From NCBI GenBank assembly GCA_026710155.1, contig JAPORQ010000036.1, positions 1 to 64,000 on the forward strand: a stretch of DNA of 64,000 nucleotides, given 5' to 3'. Below the pieces are notes generated by a model. The model had not been told where the DNA came from, did no database searches, and saw nothing but the letters and a program-made list of their open reading frames with translations. The translations under genes and the position numbers were made by a program. Source of the DNA: Paracoccaceae bacterium. Lineage in GTDB: Bacteria; Pseudomonadota; Alphaproteobacteria; Rhodobacterales; Rhodobacteraceae. This document shows positions 19,606 to 28,380 of the stretch, piece by piece. Numbering within the stretch: the stretch's first letter is position 1; each line of letters opens with the position of its first letter.

Positions 19606-20760
19606 ATGAATACTATGTTGGATTCCATGAACGAGATTGATCTGTCATGGCTTTCTCATGGGTGGACAAAGGAACCTGGAGAGTCACATTCCCTACGGGC
19701 TGAAACCTATTGCCAGAAAGAAATTTTTGAAATTGAAAAAAAGGTGATTTTCGCCAGAACCTGGCAATGGGTTTGTCATGCCGAGAAACTTGCAAGCCCA
19801 GGTTCATATGTAACGACCACAATTCGGGATTGCCCCATACTGATTTGCCGCGATCTTGATGGCAATCTTCGGGCCTTCTATAATGTCTGCAAACATCGTG
19901 GACACAAGCTGCTCACAGGAGAAGGCATGACAAATAGGGTAGTCTGTCCCTACCATGCCTGGACTTACAATCTTAAGGGTGAACTTGTCAGAGCACCACA
20001 TACCGATGGCATGAAAAATTTTGACCTTGGTGCCATTTGCCTAGATTCGGTTCAGGTAGAGGAATTTTGCGATTTTGTATTTATCAATCTGGATCCTGAT
20101 TCGGAATCATTGTCGAAACAATCAGGCTCTCTTGCTGATGAAATTAATTTTTGGGCCCCTGACCTGGCAGACCTGACCTTTTCACACAGGCTTACCTACA
20201 ACATCAAATCGAATTGGAAGAATGTTGTGGACAACTTTCTTGAGTGCTACCACTGCCCGACAGCTCATAAGGATTTTTGTACCTTGGTGGATATGGATAC
20301 CTATAAGGTAACAACCCATGGGATATGGTCGAGCCATATGGCTGAAGCTGGCAAGATTGCAAATTCAGCCTATTCGGTTTCCGAGGCCACAGTCAAGGAC
20401 CATGCCGTTTGGTGGTTGTGGCCGAATACCTGTCTGATGCGATATCCCGGCAGGGGAAATTTTATCGTCATGCACATTCTGCCAGTTGATGTTGATCACA
20501 CTTATGAAACCTATGATTTCTTCTTCGAAACAGCCGACCCAGTTGAATCGGAACTTGAAGCCATCAAATATATTGATGAAGTTCTTCAGGCAGAGGATAT
20601 TGCATTGGTTGAAAGCGTTCAACTGGGCATGTCCACACCTGCCTTTACCCAGGGCAGAATAGTCCATGATCCTGCTGGCTCGGGTAAATCCGAACATGCA
20701 GTACATCATTTCCATGGCCTTGTACTTGATGCCTATGGTGGAAGGAAGAACAAACAGTGA
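19606..20760 (+). CDS. Rieske non-haem iron oxygenase alpha subunit (CntA/GbcA-like)
   Basis: Terminal oxygenase of 384 residues. The Rieske 2Fe-2S site is CKHRGH (C95, H97) plus CPYHAW (C114, H117). The mononuclear iron site lies in NVVDNFLECYHCPTAH (H216, H221). The position that normally holds the bridging Asp is Glu213, as reported for carnitine monooxygenase CntA. This suggests a quaternary ammonium or similar substrate. No reductase partner gene is nearby. A second start at 19615 is possible. The stop overlaps the start of the SDR gene by 4 bases (GTGA), so the two are probably co-translated. Confidence 0.88.
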   Translation: MNTMLDSMNEIDLSWLSHGWTKEPGESHSLRAETYCQKEIFEIEKKVIFARTWQWVCHAEKLASPGSYVTTTIRDCPILICRDLDGNLRAFYNVCKHRGHKLLTGEGMTNRVVCPYHAWTYNLKGELVRAPHTDGMKNFDLGAICLDSVQVEEFCDFVFINLDPDSESLSKQSGSLADEINFWAPDLADLTFSHRLTYNIKSNWKNVVDNFLECYHCPTAHKDFCTLVDMDTYKVTTHGIWSSHMAEAGKIANSAYSVSEATVKDHAVWWLWPNTCLMRYPGRGNFIVMHILPVDVDHTYETYDFFFETADPVESELEAIKYIDEVLQAEDIALVESVQLGMSTPAFTQGRIVHDPAGSGKSEHAVHHFHGLVLDAYGGRKNKQ

Positions 20761-21506
20761 ATAGGCTGGAAGGCAAGAAAGCCATTGTCACGGGAGGTGC
20801 CGGAGGAATCGGTACGGCCATTTGCAAAAGGTTTGTAGCAGAGGGGGCTGAAGTCATCTCGCTGGACATCGCCCAGGCTTTGGTGGATGATTGGTTGGCA
20901 TTAAAGGTGGATATTACCAGCCCAGATGATCTTCAGAATATTTTTGACAAAATCGCTACAAGGTGGGATGGGGTTGATGTCGTGGTCAACGCGGCCGGTA
21001 TTGAAATCGAAAAGACCATTGAGGAAACCTCACTTGAGGAATGGAACAAGATCTTTTCAATCAATGTTACCGGCACTTTTCTTGTTTCAAAATTATCACT
21101 ACCCCTTCTCAGAAAATCCGGCAAGGGAAACATCATAAACTTTGGTTCCTATGACGGTTTTATTGCCGACCCGAAACTCGCTGCCTATTGTGCCACCAAA
21201 GGGGCTGTTCATGCCCTGACCAAAGCCATGGCGTGTGATCATGGGCCTGAAGGGATCAGGGTAAATGCAATCTGTCCAGGATTTGTCCAGACCCCTATGC
21301 TGGAGAGTTTCGTTGGGGAAAGCGGGAGCATCGAGGAGTTGAAAAATGATATTCAGAAATTACACCCGACCCATACCATAGGGCAACCTGAGGACATAGC
21401 AAGTTTGGTATTATGGCTTGCTTCGGACGAGGCAAGATATGCTTCCGGACAATTATGGGTCATTGATGGGGGACTTACTGCACAGGTTCAGCAAATGAAC
21501 TTGTAA
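20757..21506 (+). CDS. SDR family oxidoreductase
   Basis: Short-chain dehydrogenase of 249 residues with TGGAGGIG near residue 14, NAAG near residue 79, and the catalytic Tyr/Lys in YCATKGA near residue 144. It ends with the usual PEDIASLVLWLASDEA and LWVIDGG. It starts with GTG inside the 4-base overlap with the Rieske gene. This suggests it oxidises the product of that oxygenase, for example an aldehyde or alcohol after demethylation or hydroxylation. The substrate is inferred only from context. Confidence 0.87.
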   Translation: MNRLEGKKAIVTGGAGGIGTAICKRFVAEGAEVISLDIAQALVDDWLALKVDITSPDDLQNIFDKIATRWDGVDVVVNAAGIEIEKTIEETSLEEWNKIFSINVTGTFLVSKLSLPLLRKSGKGNIINFGSYDGFIADPKLAAYCATKGAVHALTKAMACDHGPEGIRVNAICPGFVQTPMLESFVGESGSIEELKNDIQKLHPTHTIGQPEDIASLVLWLASDEARYASGQLWVIDGGLTAQVQQMNL

Positions 21507-21587
21507 TCTGAAAGATGGCTCCAGGTTGGATTTTCATAAAATGTAAATTAGGCCATGAAAAATTTGAAGCACGAATTTGAAGAGTTT

Positions 21588-21720
21588 AGAGCCTGAATCA
21601 TAAGTCACAAAAGCAATAAAAACGATACTGTCTATCATGAAATAAGGGACTGATTTTGGAACTAAAAATGGTTTTTGCATCGGGAATTTGCTACATTTTG
21701 GGATTTATGGAAAAGGCTCT
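21588..21720. repeat. MITE-like repeat, second copy
   Basis: A 133-bp copy of the repeat at 11179-11319 in the opposite orientation. Its ends are AGAGCCTGAATCATAAGTCAC at the left and GGATTTATGGAAAAGGCTCT at the right. These ends correspond to those of the IS5-type element at 39345-40333. It has no open frame. The rest of 21507-21990 has no supportable gene. Confidence 0.6.
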
Positions 21721-21990
21721 CAAAGTTTGACTTGGCGACCAGTGCTTGAAGCAGTAGCCTTGAATTTTCGTCATTCCAATCATCCGGTGAATGTCAGTGA
21801 TCCCATACAAATTCTGGGAAATTCCAAGAGACGAGGGTTTTATCCTTGGGGATAAAATTCTAAACATTCGATGTTCAACAGTAAGGATTTTTTGCGAATC
21901 CGAATATCAGGGCTTATACTTCCGGTTGCAATCGAGAATGCACTTCAAGAAGAAACCCAAAAGATCACCACCACCATGTGACCGATTCGC

Positions 21991-22353
21991 TTGGTTCCCA
22001 TTATGGCCAGGGAGTTTGACTGGAACCGGCTGGGCCGACGGGTGATGATTGATGTCCTGGAGGGAATCATCGAACTGATGAGTTACTCAAGCACACATGC
22101 GGAGCTTGGTGATGCCTCCAACATGACGGTCAGTATCGCGGGCCCCGCCTTGTCAATCAGGGACAGGTCAAAGCGTGGAACCTGCTGGAATGGACCCGGT
22201 GACCCGGAAAACATTGGTCTTGAGCCAGAAACTGCCTTCTATGTCGGCGATAATGCCGTGGCCTGTTATGCCATGCGTGAGGAACATCGGCGGGCAGTGC
22301 CGGACTTGCAAGGGATCATGAACAAAAATGGATCCGGCACCACTGGGTGTTGA
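21991..22353 (+). pseudogene. Uma2-family (DUF820) nuclease remnant
   Basis: The frame contains FDWNRLGRRVMIDVLEGIIEL and the downstream GLEPETAFYVGDNA. Together these resemble the core of Uma2-like restriction-fold proteins (xDGxxxLMSPSxxHE ... GLEPDxAFYIxN). The usual PPDLVVEV segment and the C-terminal half are missing: after VPDLQG the frame drifts to a stop. The N-terminus is also absent. I read it as a degraded fragment next to an IS21 relic. The family call rests on motif memory only. Confidence 0.4.
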
Positions 22354-22542
22354 ACAGGTTGCTGCTGATCTACCATATTGATTGGAGGGGTCCTGACCTC
22401 AGGGCCAGGAGCAAGCCATTGTCCTTTCCAAATTGTGGAAACAATGACGCAAACCCGGTATTCCCCAGCCCCAACCCCAACTGGCAAGCCAGTCATCAAT
22501 CGCCAAGGCCTGCTGCAGGGTTGATCCCGACCCGTTCCTTGA

Positions 22543-23299
22543 TGTTCACGGGATCATCCCCGGGCATGGAGGTAGTCCCATTTGGAAGGGACACTGGATC
22601 CTAGCAATTGACGGTTCGGCGATGAATCTTCCTTGGGCCTTGGTCAACGGAGGATATGCACTGCTGGCCAGAAAGGTCCATTGTTCCAGGGGCTGGTCTC
22701 TCGTCTCCACCGGACCGGTGATGACATGCCGATGACCTTCCCGCTTTCCTCCCATGGCTGTGAACGCATCATTGTGACCATGCAAGACCATGGGCAATGT
22801 CCGATCCCATCCAAATTGCCCTCGAAACCACCAGCGGTTTGGGGCAAATAGTGTGAAGATGGGGGTAAGGCTGGAATGTCCTCCCTGATAACCGCGATCT
22901 TTGATCTCATTGAAAAGACCCTGTCCCGACAATCAAGGATGGTCATGGAGATGTTTCCACAGGATAATCCTTGTAGGAATCCATTGCCTGGTTTTGGAGA
23001 ACGGGGCTCGTGTATTGAGCTTCTTTCAGCAAGTTCTTCAAATACTTGATTACGGTATGTCGATCGCGACCGGTATGAAGTGCGATGGTCCGAATCGACA
23101 TTCCCAGATGATTCAACCAATGAAAATTCATGATATCCTCCAACGCTGGCATCACAAAATCTCCTCTGCTCGATTTTTTATATTACAGGCAGACTGGATT
23201 TTTTCCAAGGAGGGTTAGACTTGCCATGGAACCTTTTCCAGAAAAAGTGGTGTACTTTTTGATTTCCAATATTGGTGTATATTTAAGCAGGTAGTGACA
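22543..23299 (-). mobile_element. istA: IS21-family relic with broken istA
   Basis: On the minus strand 23155-22950 reads as an IstA N-terminus: an IMNFHWLNHLGMSIRTIALH helix-turn-helix, then GRDRHTVIKYLKN and AMDSYKDYP. After a frame change it continues with LFNEIKDRGYQGGHSSLTP (about 22920-22860), another IstA hallmark. Further pieces of the catalytic domain appear in yet other frames, so the gene is inactive. The outer end is probably TGTCACTACC read leftward from 23299, because the same sequence and its flank recur at 53323-53375. No istB was recognised. Confidence 0.6.
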
Positions 23300-23426
23300 A
23301 TCATAATTCAATTGACAATTTACATTCACGGATACTGGTTCAACAATTTTCAATTCCATGTTGCTATGAATGGATGTAGGTAATCAGCAATCTTTAATTC
23401 TACTTCTAAATTCTAATGAGGTTTGC

Positions 23427-24005
23427 ATGACTGACAATAACAATCAAGCATTGGATTTTCTTTTGACCAGAAGATCATGTCCCTTTATGGCCATAAAGGA
23501 ACCTGTACCAGACAAGAAAGAGTTAAATACCATTCTGAATGCAGCTGCCAGAAGTCCCGATCATGGAAAATTGGAACCTTGGAGATTCATAGTTTTGGAA
23601 AAACCGGCCATGCCAAGACTTGCAAGAATCCTTCAGGAAAGGGGTGAACAATTAGGCAAGGCCCCTTCCCTTCTTGCCAAGGCTTGCGAGGTGTTTACGG
23701 TTGCCAGTTTGATTGTTGTCGTTGTTTCCAAACCCAACAGGGAAGCAAAAATACCATTGATTGAACAAACTCTTTCTGCGGGTGCTGTTTGCCTGTCCCT
23801 CCTTAATGCGGCACTGGCATCTGGTTGGGGAGCAAACTGGTTGACAGGGTTTGGTGCTCACGATGAGGAATTCCGAAACAAGGCCCTTGGCCTGTCCGCG
23901 GATGAATATGTTGCCGGGTTCATTCACATAGGAACTTCAGCCTCCGTACCTCATGACCGTCCCAGACCGGATATAGATACAATCACCACTTGGGTTAATG
24001 AGTAA
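23427..24005 (+). CDS. Nitroreductase family protein (YdjA-like)
   Basis: FMN-dependent nitroreductase-fold protein of 192 residues. It contains LLTRRSCPFMAIKEPVPDKKEL at the N-terminus, then AARSPDHGKLEPWRFIVL and a C-terminal Gly-rich FIHIGTSASVPHDRPRP. The short, single-domain form with RRS followed by DHGKLEPWR resembles YdjA. Physiological substrates of this group are mostly unknown. ATG 23427 is chosen because TGAGG lies just upstream; longer frames begin at 23370. It sits alone between two IS-derived blocks. Confidence 0.82.
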   Translation: MTDNNNQALDFLLTRRSCPFMAIKEPVPDKKELNTILNAAARSPDHGKLEPWRFIVLEKPAMPRLARILQERGEQLGKAPSLLAKACEVFTVASLIVVVVSKPNREAKIPLIEQTLSAGAVCLSLLNAALASGWGANWLTGFGAHDEEFRNKALGLSADEYVAGFIHIGTSASVPHDRPRPDIDTITTWVNE

Positions 24006-24118
24006 TACAGGTATCGTATCAGCGAGTGAATGCATAATCCATTGAGCCTGACACATTGAACACCTAAAGCACATAATGAATGAAGTTATTGGGGGATTAT
24101 ATACTTAAGTGATCATTA

Positions 24119-24424
24119 AAATGCTGGGCTGTTTATTTGGTAATGATCAAATCTTCCGAAATAAGGTGTCTTCTTCAAAATCGATTCCATATCATTATCT
24201 TTGAATCCTCTAAATGTTCCAATAGAAAGGAAAATTGCAATTAGTGCAATGGGCACGATAGGTGTTGTTGCATATAAAGAAACGCTTGAACATTCTAGAA
24301 AGATTTCATGCTTTATCACGAAGAAAAACAACAAAAACTCAAATACGATTAGAAGAATCATGAAACCAATAGAGGAACGAAAAACATATTTACGAAGGTT
24401 ACGTTTTTGTTCTTCTGTTGTAAC
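24119..24424 (-). pseudogene. C-terminal fragment of a membrane protein cut at an IS66 end
   Basis: The minus-strand frame runs from the IS66-type end at 24420 to a stop near 24117, about 100 residues. It starts with a basic segment (EEQKRNLRKYVFRSS), followed by two hydrophobic stretches (about FMILLIVFEFLLFFFVI and TTPIVPIALIAIFLSIG) and a polar tail. The frame is blocked right at the terminal repeat, so the N-terminal part was probably lost when the element inserted. An internal ATG at 24361 could still start an 81-residue product. No family was recognised. Confidence 0.4.
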
Positions 24425-25243
24425 TATTCAGGTACCAAATTCAATATCCTGAACAATCTGATTGTTGTTGATATATTGAAAGTCAAGCCTATTTCAGGTT
24501 TCCAACAAGACGGCCATGAAGCCGCGCGGATTTCAAACGAGCAGTAAATTCAACCCATTGCAAGGCCTTGATATTTAGTACAGACACATGATGTTATATT
24601 CCCCTTATTCACATTCGACCAATGTGCCGGCCTTGATGGAGGTGCTTGCTGTCAGGGATGCCAGAATACGGGAGCTGGAAAGACAGGTACATGAGTTTGG
24701 AAAGAAGTTGCATTTACAGGTTGGGATCAATGCCAGGCAGGCCGAGGAGATATCCGAACTCCAGTGCCGTCTTGGCCTGGACAGTACCAACAGCAGCAAG
24801 CCTCCCTCAAGTGACGGCCCGGCAAAACCACCGGCCAAGCAATGGCATTTCCTCAAGGTTTTTCGACCGTTTCCTTAAGTAAATGCCATTGGGGCAACAG
24901 GCAGGCTTCCGGGAAACAAACTTTCTACATGTCCATTTTCGGGGGTTCCCTTTTCGGTCCTGTCCGGAGCATCCTCCCCTGGTGGATTCCCGACTTCCTT
25001 TTCCAATACTGCCAGGTTGACGGGCTAGCCCGGCATCCCCATCAACCGGCCAGCCTCGTCGCATGTCGCTGCAGGAATGCTTTCCGCCATGTGCGGCCAT
25101 GGCTGCCCCGGGGCATCACGCGGGATTTGTCGCTGACGACAAACAGGGCGGTTTCCCTCGGTGCCCCGTGGGGTGCATTGTCAGGTTCAACAGGAGAGTG
25201 AACCGGAAAAAAACAGTCCCTGTTCTTCCGGCAATCTCACTCT
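24420..25243 (+). mobile_element. IS66-type element, 5' part
   Basis: The left end GTAACTATTCAGGTACC at 24420-24436 is the same terminal repeat seen at 52488-52504. Beyond it, the DNA around CAACAAGACGG and GAAGCCGC also matches the corresponding stretch at 52560. The element contains a tnpC N-terminus at 24588-24878. No matching right end was found before the ATPase gene, so the element is truncated. Its interior 24880-25243 is GC-rich with no intact frame that I can assign. Confidence 0.55.
24588..24878 (+). pseudogene. tnpC: IS66-family TnpC N-terminal fragment
   Basis: The 96-residue frame has a coiled-coil region (LAVRDARIRELERQVHEFGKK) followed by the IS66 hallmark LGLDSTNSSKPPSSDGPAKP. 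Full TnpC proteins continue for about 400 more residues with a zinc-binding region and a DDE core. Here the frame ends soon after the hallmark, at TAA 24876-24878. A start at ATG 24588 or 24591 is possible. It is inactive as a transposase. Confidence 0.65.
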
Positions 25244-26827
25244 TTACACAGCGCCTTTCCCGGCTGTTTCCCAAGTTGTCTGGCAGCGTGCGGTCCCCAG
25301 GATCTTAGGGCTTGGAGGCATGGGCGGCGGTGGCCTCTTTCGTTGCCTGTCCCTGATGTCGGCCAATTGTTCCTCCCCCTTGGCCAGGCCTTCTCGGATC
25401 CTGCGTTTCCTCCGGAAGGAAAGGAACCCGATCTTCAAGAATTCATCCCTCAGACCTGCAAGGACCTGCTCGGCCGATTGGAACTCACTTTCCAGCAGGG
25501 AACCCTGCTCCTGCCATTCCCGTAGGGCCTTCCCGTGTATCCGGCACTGGCTGCGGGCTTGCCGGATCATGTCGTCCGATGGTGGCAGCAGGGTGAGACC
25601 TCCCGCCTTGACAAGGTAGGACCGGAAAGAGGGTATGCCCAGGGATATGGTGTTATCCACACTTTCCAGCAATGCACCCTGGTGAACCAGATGGTTAAGA
25701 AAACCTACAATATCCATATCCTTGGGCAAGCGCCAACCATCTTCATCCCTGGCATTTTTCCGAATGATTTTATGGACACTGATCAAATCCGAATTGTTTG
25801 CCATTGATTTCATGATGGCTCCAACCAGGTGAGCAGATCCAGCCATGATTTTTGATTGTTGACCCTGGTAGTAGCGGGTCCGGCTTTGGGCAGCTTCTTG
25901 CTGGATCTTTTTCCAGGCAACTCCCGAAAGATCACCACCAGACTTCAAGGCTTCCCGTCCCAATGTCTGCAGGGCAAAATGGAGGTGCCGTGGCCATCCC
26001 TCACACGGGGCAGCCAGTTCCATAATCCTTTCTTCATGACCAAGGGGGTCCATCCCGAATCTGCGGCAACAGGACAGCATGAATTCACCGGCCTCTTCGG
26101 GGGTCAGCGATCCGATTTCATGGACTTTCTTGCCGCGGGTCAGGTTCATTTGACTTGCCCGTTCTGCCGTGTCTCCCAGACCAGCCAAAACAAGCAACAA
26201 TGGAAGATTCGTATCGCTGTTGTGGATGGATCGAAGAAAACCTGCATGGGATGTTTCCATCCCTCCACTGAATGTCTGGGCCTCATCTATGGCCAGTATA
26301 ACCGGTGCTTTCCATTTTGATGGAGGAAACAAACTTGCCAGGTCCCAGATATGCCGAGGTTTTTCCTGGTTGTTCAAATCCCAACCCAGTTCCGGTGTAA
26401 CGGAATCGGGCCTGAGTGCAACACCAAACTTGAGTTTTGACAAGAGCTTGCGCCAGACCGGTGAACTCAATTCTGCTGCCCCGGCCAATATGGTAAGCAC
26501 CCCCGGCAAGTCATCAGCTACCATTTCGGGAGAAATGTTTACAACCCGAGGAACAGGAACGGAAGGATTTTCCTCCGAATCCCTGATTTTTTCCTGCAAC
26601 CGATTGGTCAGTTCGACAATTATAGAACTTTTACCCGCACCCGGGGCACCCTGGACGACACGTGTCTCACCGGGGTTGCCATGAACCAAGGCTTCCGATC
26701 CCTTCCATGATCGCCTTGAGGTTGCCTCTATATCCTGGAGTATTTCCTTCCGGCCAACAAATACCGGCGGGGGAGATTTGTCACCACTGGCAACGAACTC
26801 CTGCAGTCCTTCCCGATCAAATTCCAA
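25244..26827 (-). CDS. AAA family ATPase, orphan
   Basis: A 527-residue P-loop ATPase. VGRKE near residue 25 precedes Walker A GAPGAGKSS (residues 60-68), and Walker B is VILAIDEAQ (D181, E182). These features fit the AAA_16/STAND-like or ORC-like group. The region after about residue 330 may be a winged-helix-like domain. The C-terminal 110 residues are helical and charged, then proline-rich (KRPPPPMPPSP). The tail may read into neighbouring mobile DNA. The gene looks GC-richer than the metabolic genes. No partner gene is adjacent. It could belong to a mobile element or a defence system. Function is not known. Confidence 0.7.
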   Translation of the reverse strand: MEFDREGLQEFVASGDKSPPPVFVGRKEILQDIEATSRRSWKGSEALVHGNPGETRVVQGAPGAGKSSIIVELTNRLQEKIRDSEENPSVPVPRVVNISPEMVADDLPGVLTILAGAAELSSPVWRKLLSKLKFGVALRPDSVTPELGWDLNNQEKPRHIWDLASLFPPSKWKAPVILAIDEAQTFSGGMETSHAGFLRSIHNSDTNLPLLLVLAGLGDTAERASQMNLTRGKKVHEIGSLTPEEAGEFMLSCCRRFGMDPLGHEERIMELAAPCEGWPRHLHFALQTLGREALKSGGDLSGVAWKKIQQEAAQSRTRYYQGQQSKIMAGSAHLVGAIMKSMANNSDLISVHKIIRKNARDEDGWRLPKDMDIVGFLNHLVHQGALLESVDNTISLGIPSFRSYLVKAGGLTLLPPSDDMIRQARSQCRIHGKALREWQEQGSLLESEFQSAEQVLAGLRDEFLKIGFLSFRRKRRIREGLAKGEEQLADIRDRQRKRPPPPMPPSPKILGTARCQTTWETAGKGAV

Positions 26828-27161
26828 TGCAATTCACCCTTATTCCCATCGATACCCGAACAATTCGGTCTCCCGTCATGATAACAAATGACATTCCATG
26901 GTCAATATTTAAGCCTTTCCGGATCAATCCCCAAAAAAACCCATTCAACCCCTTTACATTTCCGGATGTGTATGTGTTTATGTACAAAATTTCATTTTGG
27001 AATGGATTATCATGCTGCAACCATACGGTCATCTCCAATCCCCTCCAACGAACCAACCGTTCATTCATCCCGCAAACGGAATTCTGCCCGAATGAAAAAA
27101 ATTATTTCTAAAAAAAATTCTGGAAATACAGAAAACAGACTGTTTAATCGACTTTGTCAAT
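26828..27161. other. Gene-free spacer (334 bp)
   Basis: Divides the orphan ATPase start from the end of a Rieske oxygenase gene; both neighbours are on the minus strand. It is AT-rich with several poly-A and poly-T tracts (for example around 27098-27122). I see no reliable gene, terminator or repeat. It should contain the ATPase promoter. Confidence 0.4.
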
Positions 27162-28370
27162 TCACCCGAATGAAGCATTTAACATTTTATTATTAAGGTC
27201 TTGCAATTCAGGATTTGCAGGTTCCACATCCAGTTTGGTGACTGGTAGTTTCTCTCGCAAAACATGATGGTAAGATGGTACACCCTTCTCCAGACAGGAA
27301 AAGATAACCCTGTCATAGGCTGAAGATTTGGTAGCTTCGCTGACCCAAACCGATAGCATACTGTCTTCTTTCGATGTTTCCTTGTCAATTCTGCCACTCA
27401 GGTAGCGGGCAAGTTTCATTTCCCTTGTTTCCTTGCGATGATGAAAGATACCTCCTCTTTGCAGGGTTAGAGTAGGTGTTTGGGGAATTTCCTGATAGAA
27501 AATGACACAATCGGGATAGAAGCCGAGAACCAGATTGGGAAAAATACCAATATACAGCCAAATATTCCTATGTGATTCCGGCAGGTGAGTGTTTTCAGGT
27601 AAAATATTCAGGTAATGTCTTACACTCCAATGCTTTCTGGGTCCAGGGGTAAATCTTCCAACAGACCTGTTGGTTTCACCTTTCATGGGCTCATCTTGAT
27701 AATCCTTGCCATAAAGATCATTCAATGCCGGATGAGCTTGTGGTACATGATACCCTTCATTGTCAACATCCCTTACTGCTTTCCAATTGGCCTCGATTCT
27801 ATCTGTAATGCGCCCCTTTGGTGAAGCTATCATGCGGTCGAGACCATAGGGTTGGATTTCGTTGGCATGTCTGGTCATTATTTCGGCAATGGATGCCTGC
27901 TTGCCAGGTTTGAACCTTATGAAAACCAATCCATTCCAAATTTCAAACTCTATTCTTTTCAAACCCAGATTTGAATGATCCACTTCGGCAAAGGTATTCC
28001 TTCTGGCGATTCCCCGCAAGGTTCCATCCAGATTGTAGGTCCATCCATGAAAGGGACAGACCAGGACCTTATTGCATTGCCCCCTTTTGCCGGAAACAAC
28101 TCTTGATCCTCGATGCCGGCACAGATTGTGAAAAGCATGTATTCGGTTGGCCGAATCCCGAATTACAAACCCCCTCTCTGTCCCAATATCATAGGAAACA
28201 AATTCACCGGGCTGTTTAATCTCATTGACATGACAGACAAACTGCCAGTGTGAATAGAACAGGACCTCCAATTCCAGACCGAAAAGTCCTGGTGAAAAAT
28301 AGGTCCAGCCTGGAAGCCCTTCACTTTCTGAGGTTAAGTTGGGTTTGGTCAAATTTTGGTATGAATTCAT
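27162..28370 (-). CDS. Rieske non-haem iron oxygenase alpha subunit
   Basis: Terminal oxygenase of about 402 residues. The Rieske cluster ligands are in CRHRGS (C84, H86) and CPFHGW (C105, H108). The catalytic iron site is in RDVDNEGYHVPQAH, with Glu where classical dioxygenases have the bridging Asp. The rest matches the ring-hydroxylating alpha subunit family. Translation could also begin at ATG 28403, which would overlap the aminotransferase gene by 23 bases. The 28370 ATG gives a more family-like N-terminus. It is downstream of and probably co-transcribed with the class III aminotransferase. No ferredoxin or reductase gene is adjacent. Confidence 0.83.
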   Translation of the reverse strand: MNSYQNLTKPNLTSESEGLPGWTYFSPGLFGLELEVLFYSHWQFVCHVNEIKQPGEFVSYDIGTERGFVIRDSANRIHAFHNLCRHRGSRVVSGKRGQCNKVLVCPFHGWTYNLDGTLRGIARRNTFAEVDHSNLGLKRIEFEIWNGLVFIRFKPGKQASIAEIMTRHANEIQPYGLDRMIASPKGRITDRIEANWKAVRDVDNEGYHVPQAHPALNDLYGKDYQDEPMKGETNRSVGRFTPGPRKHWSVRHYLNILPENTHLPESHRNIWLYIGIFPNLVLGFYPDCVIFYQEIPQTPTLTLQRGGIFHHRKETREMKLARYLSGRIDKETSKEDSMLSVWVSEATKSSAYDRVIFSCLEKGVPSYHHVLREKLPVTKLDVEPANPELQDLNNKMLNASFG

Positions 28371-28380
28371 AATCAATTTG

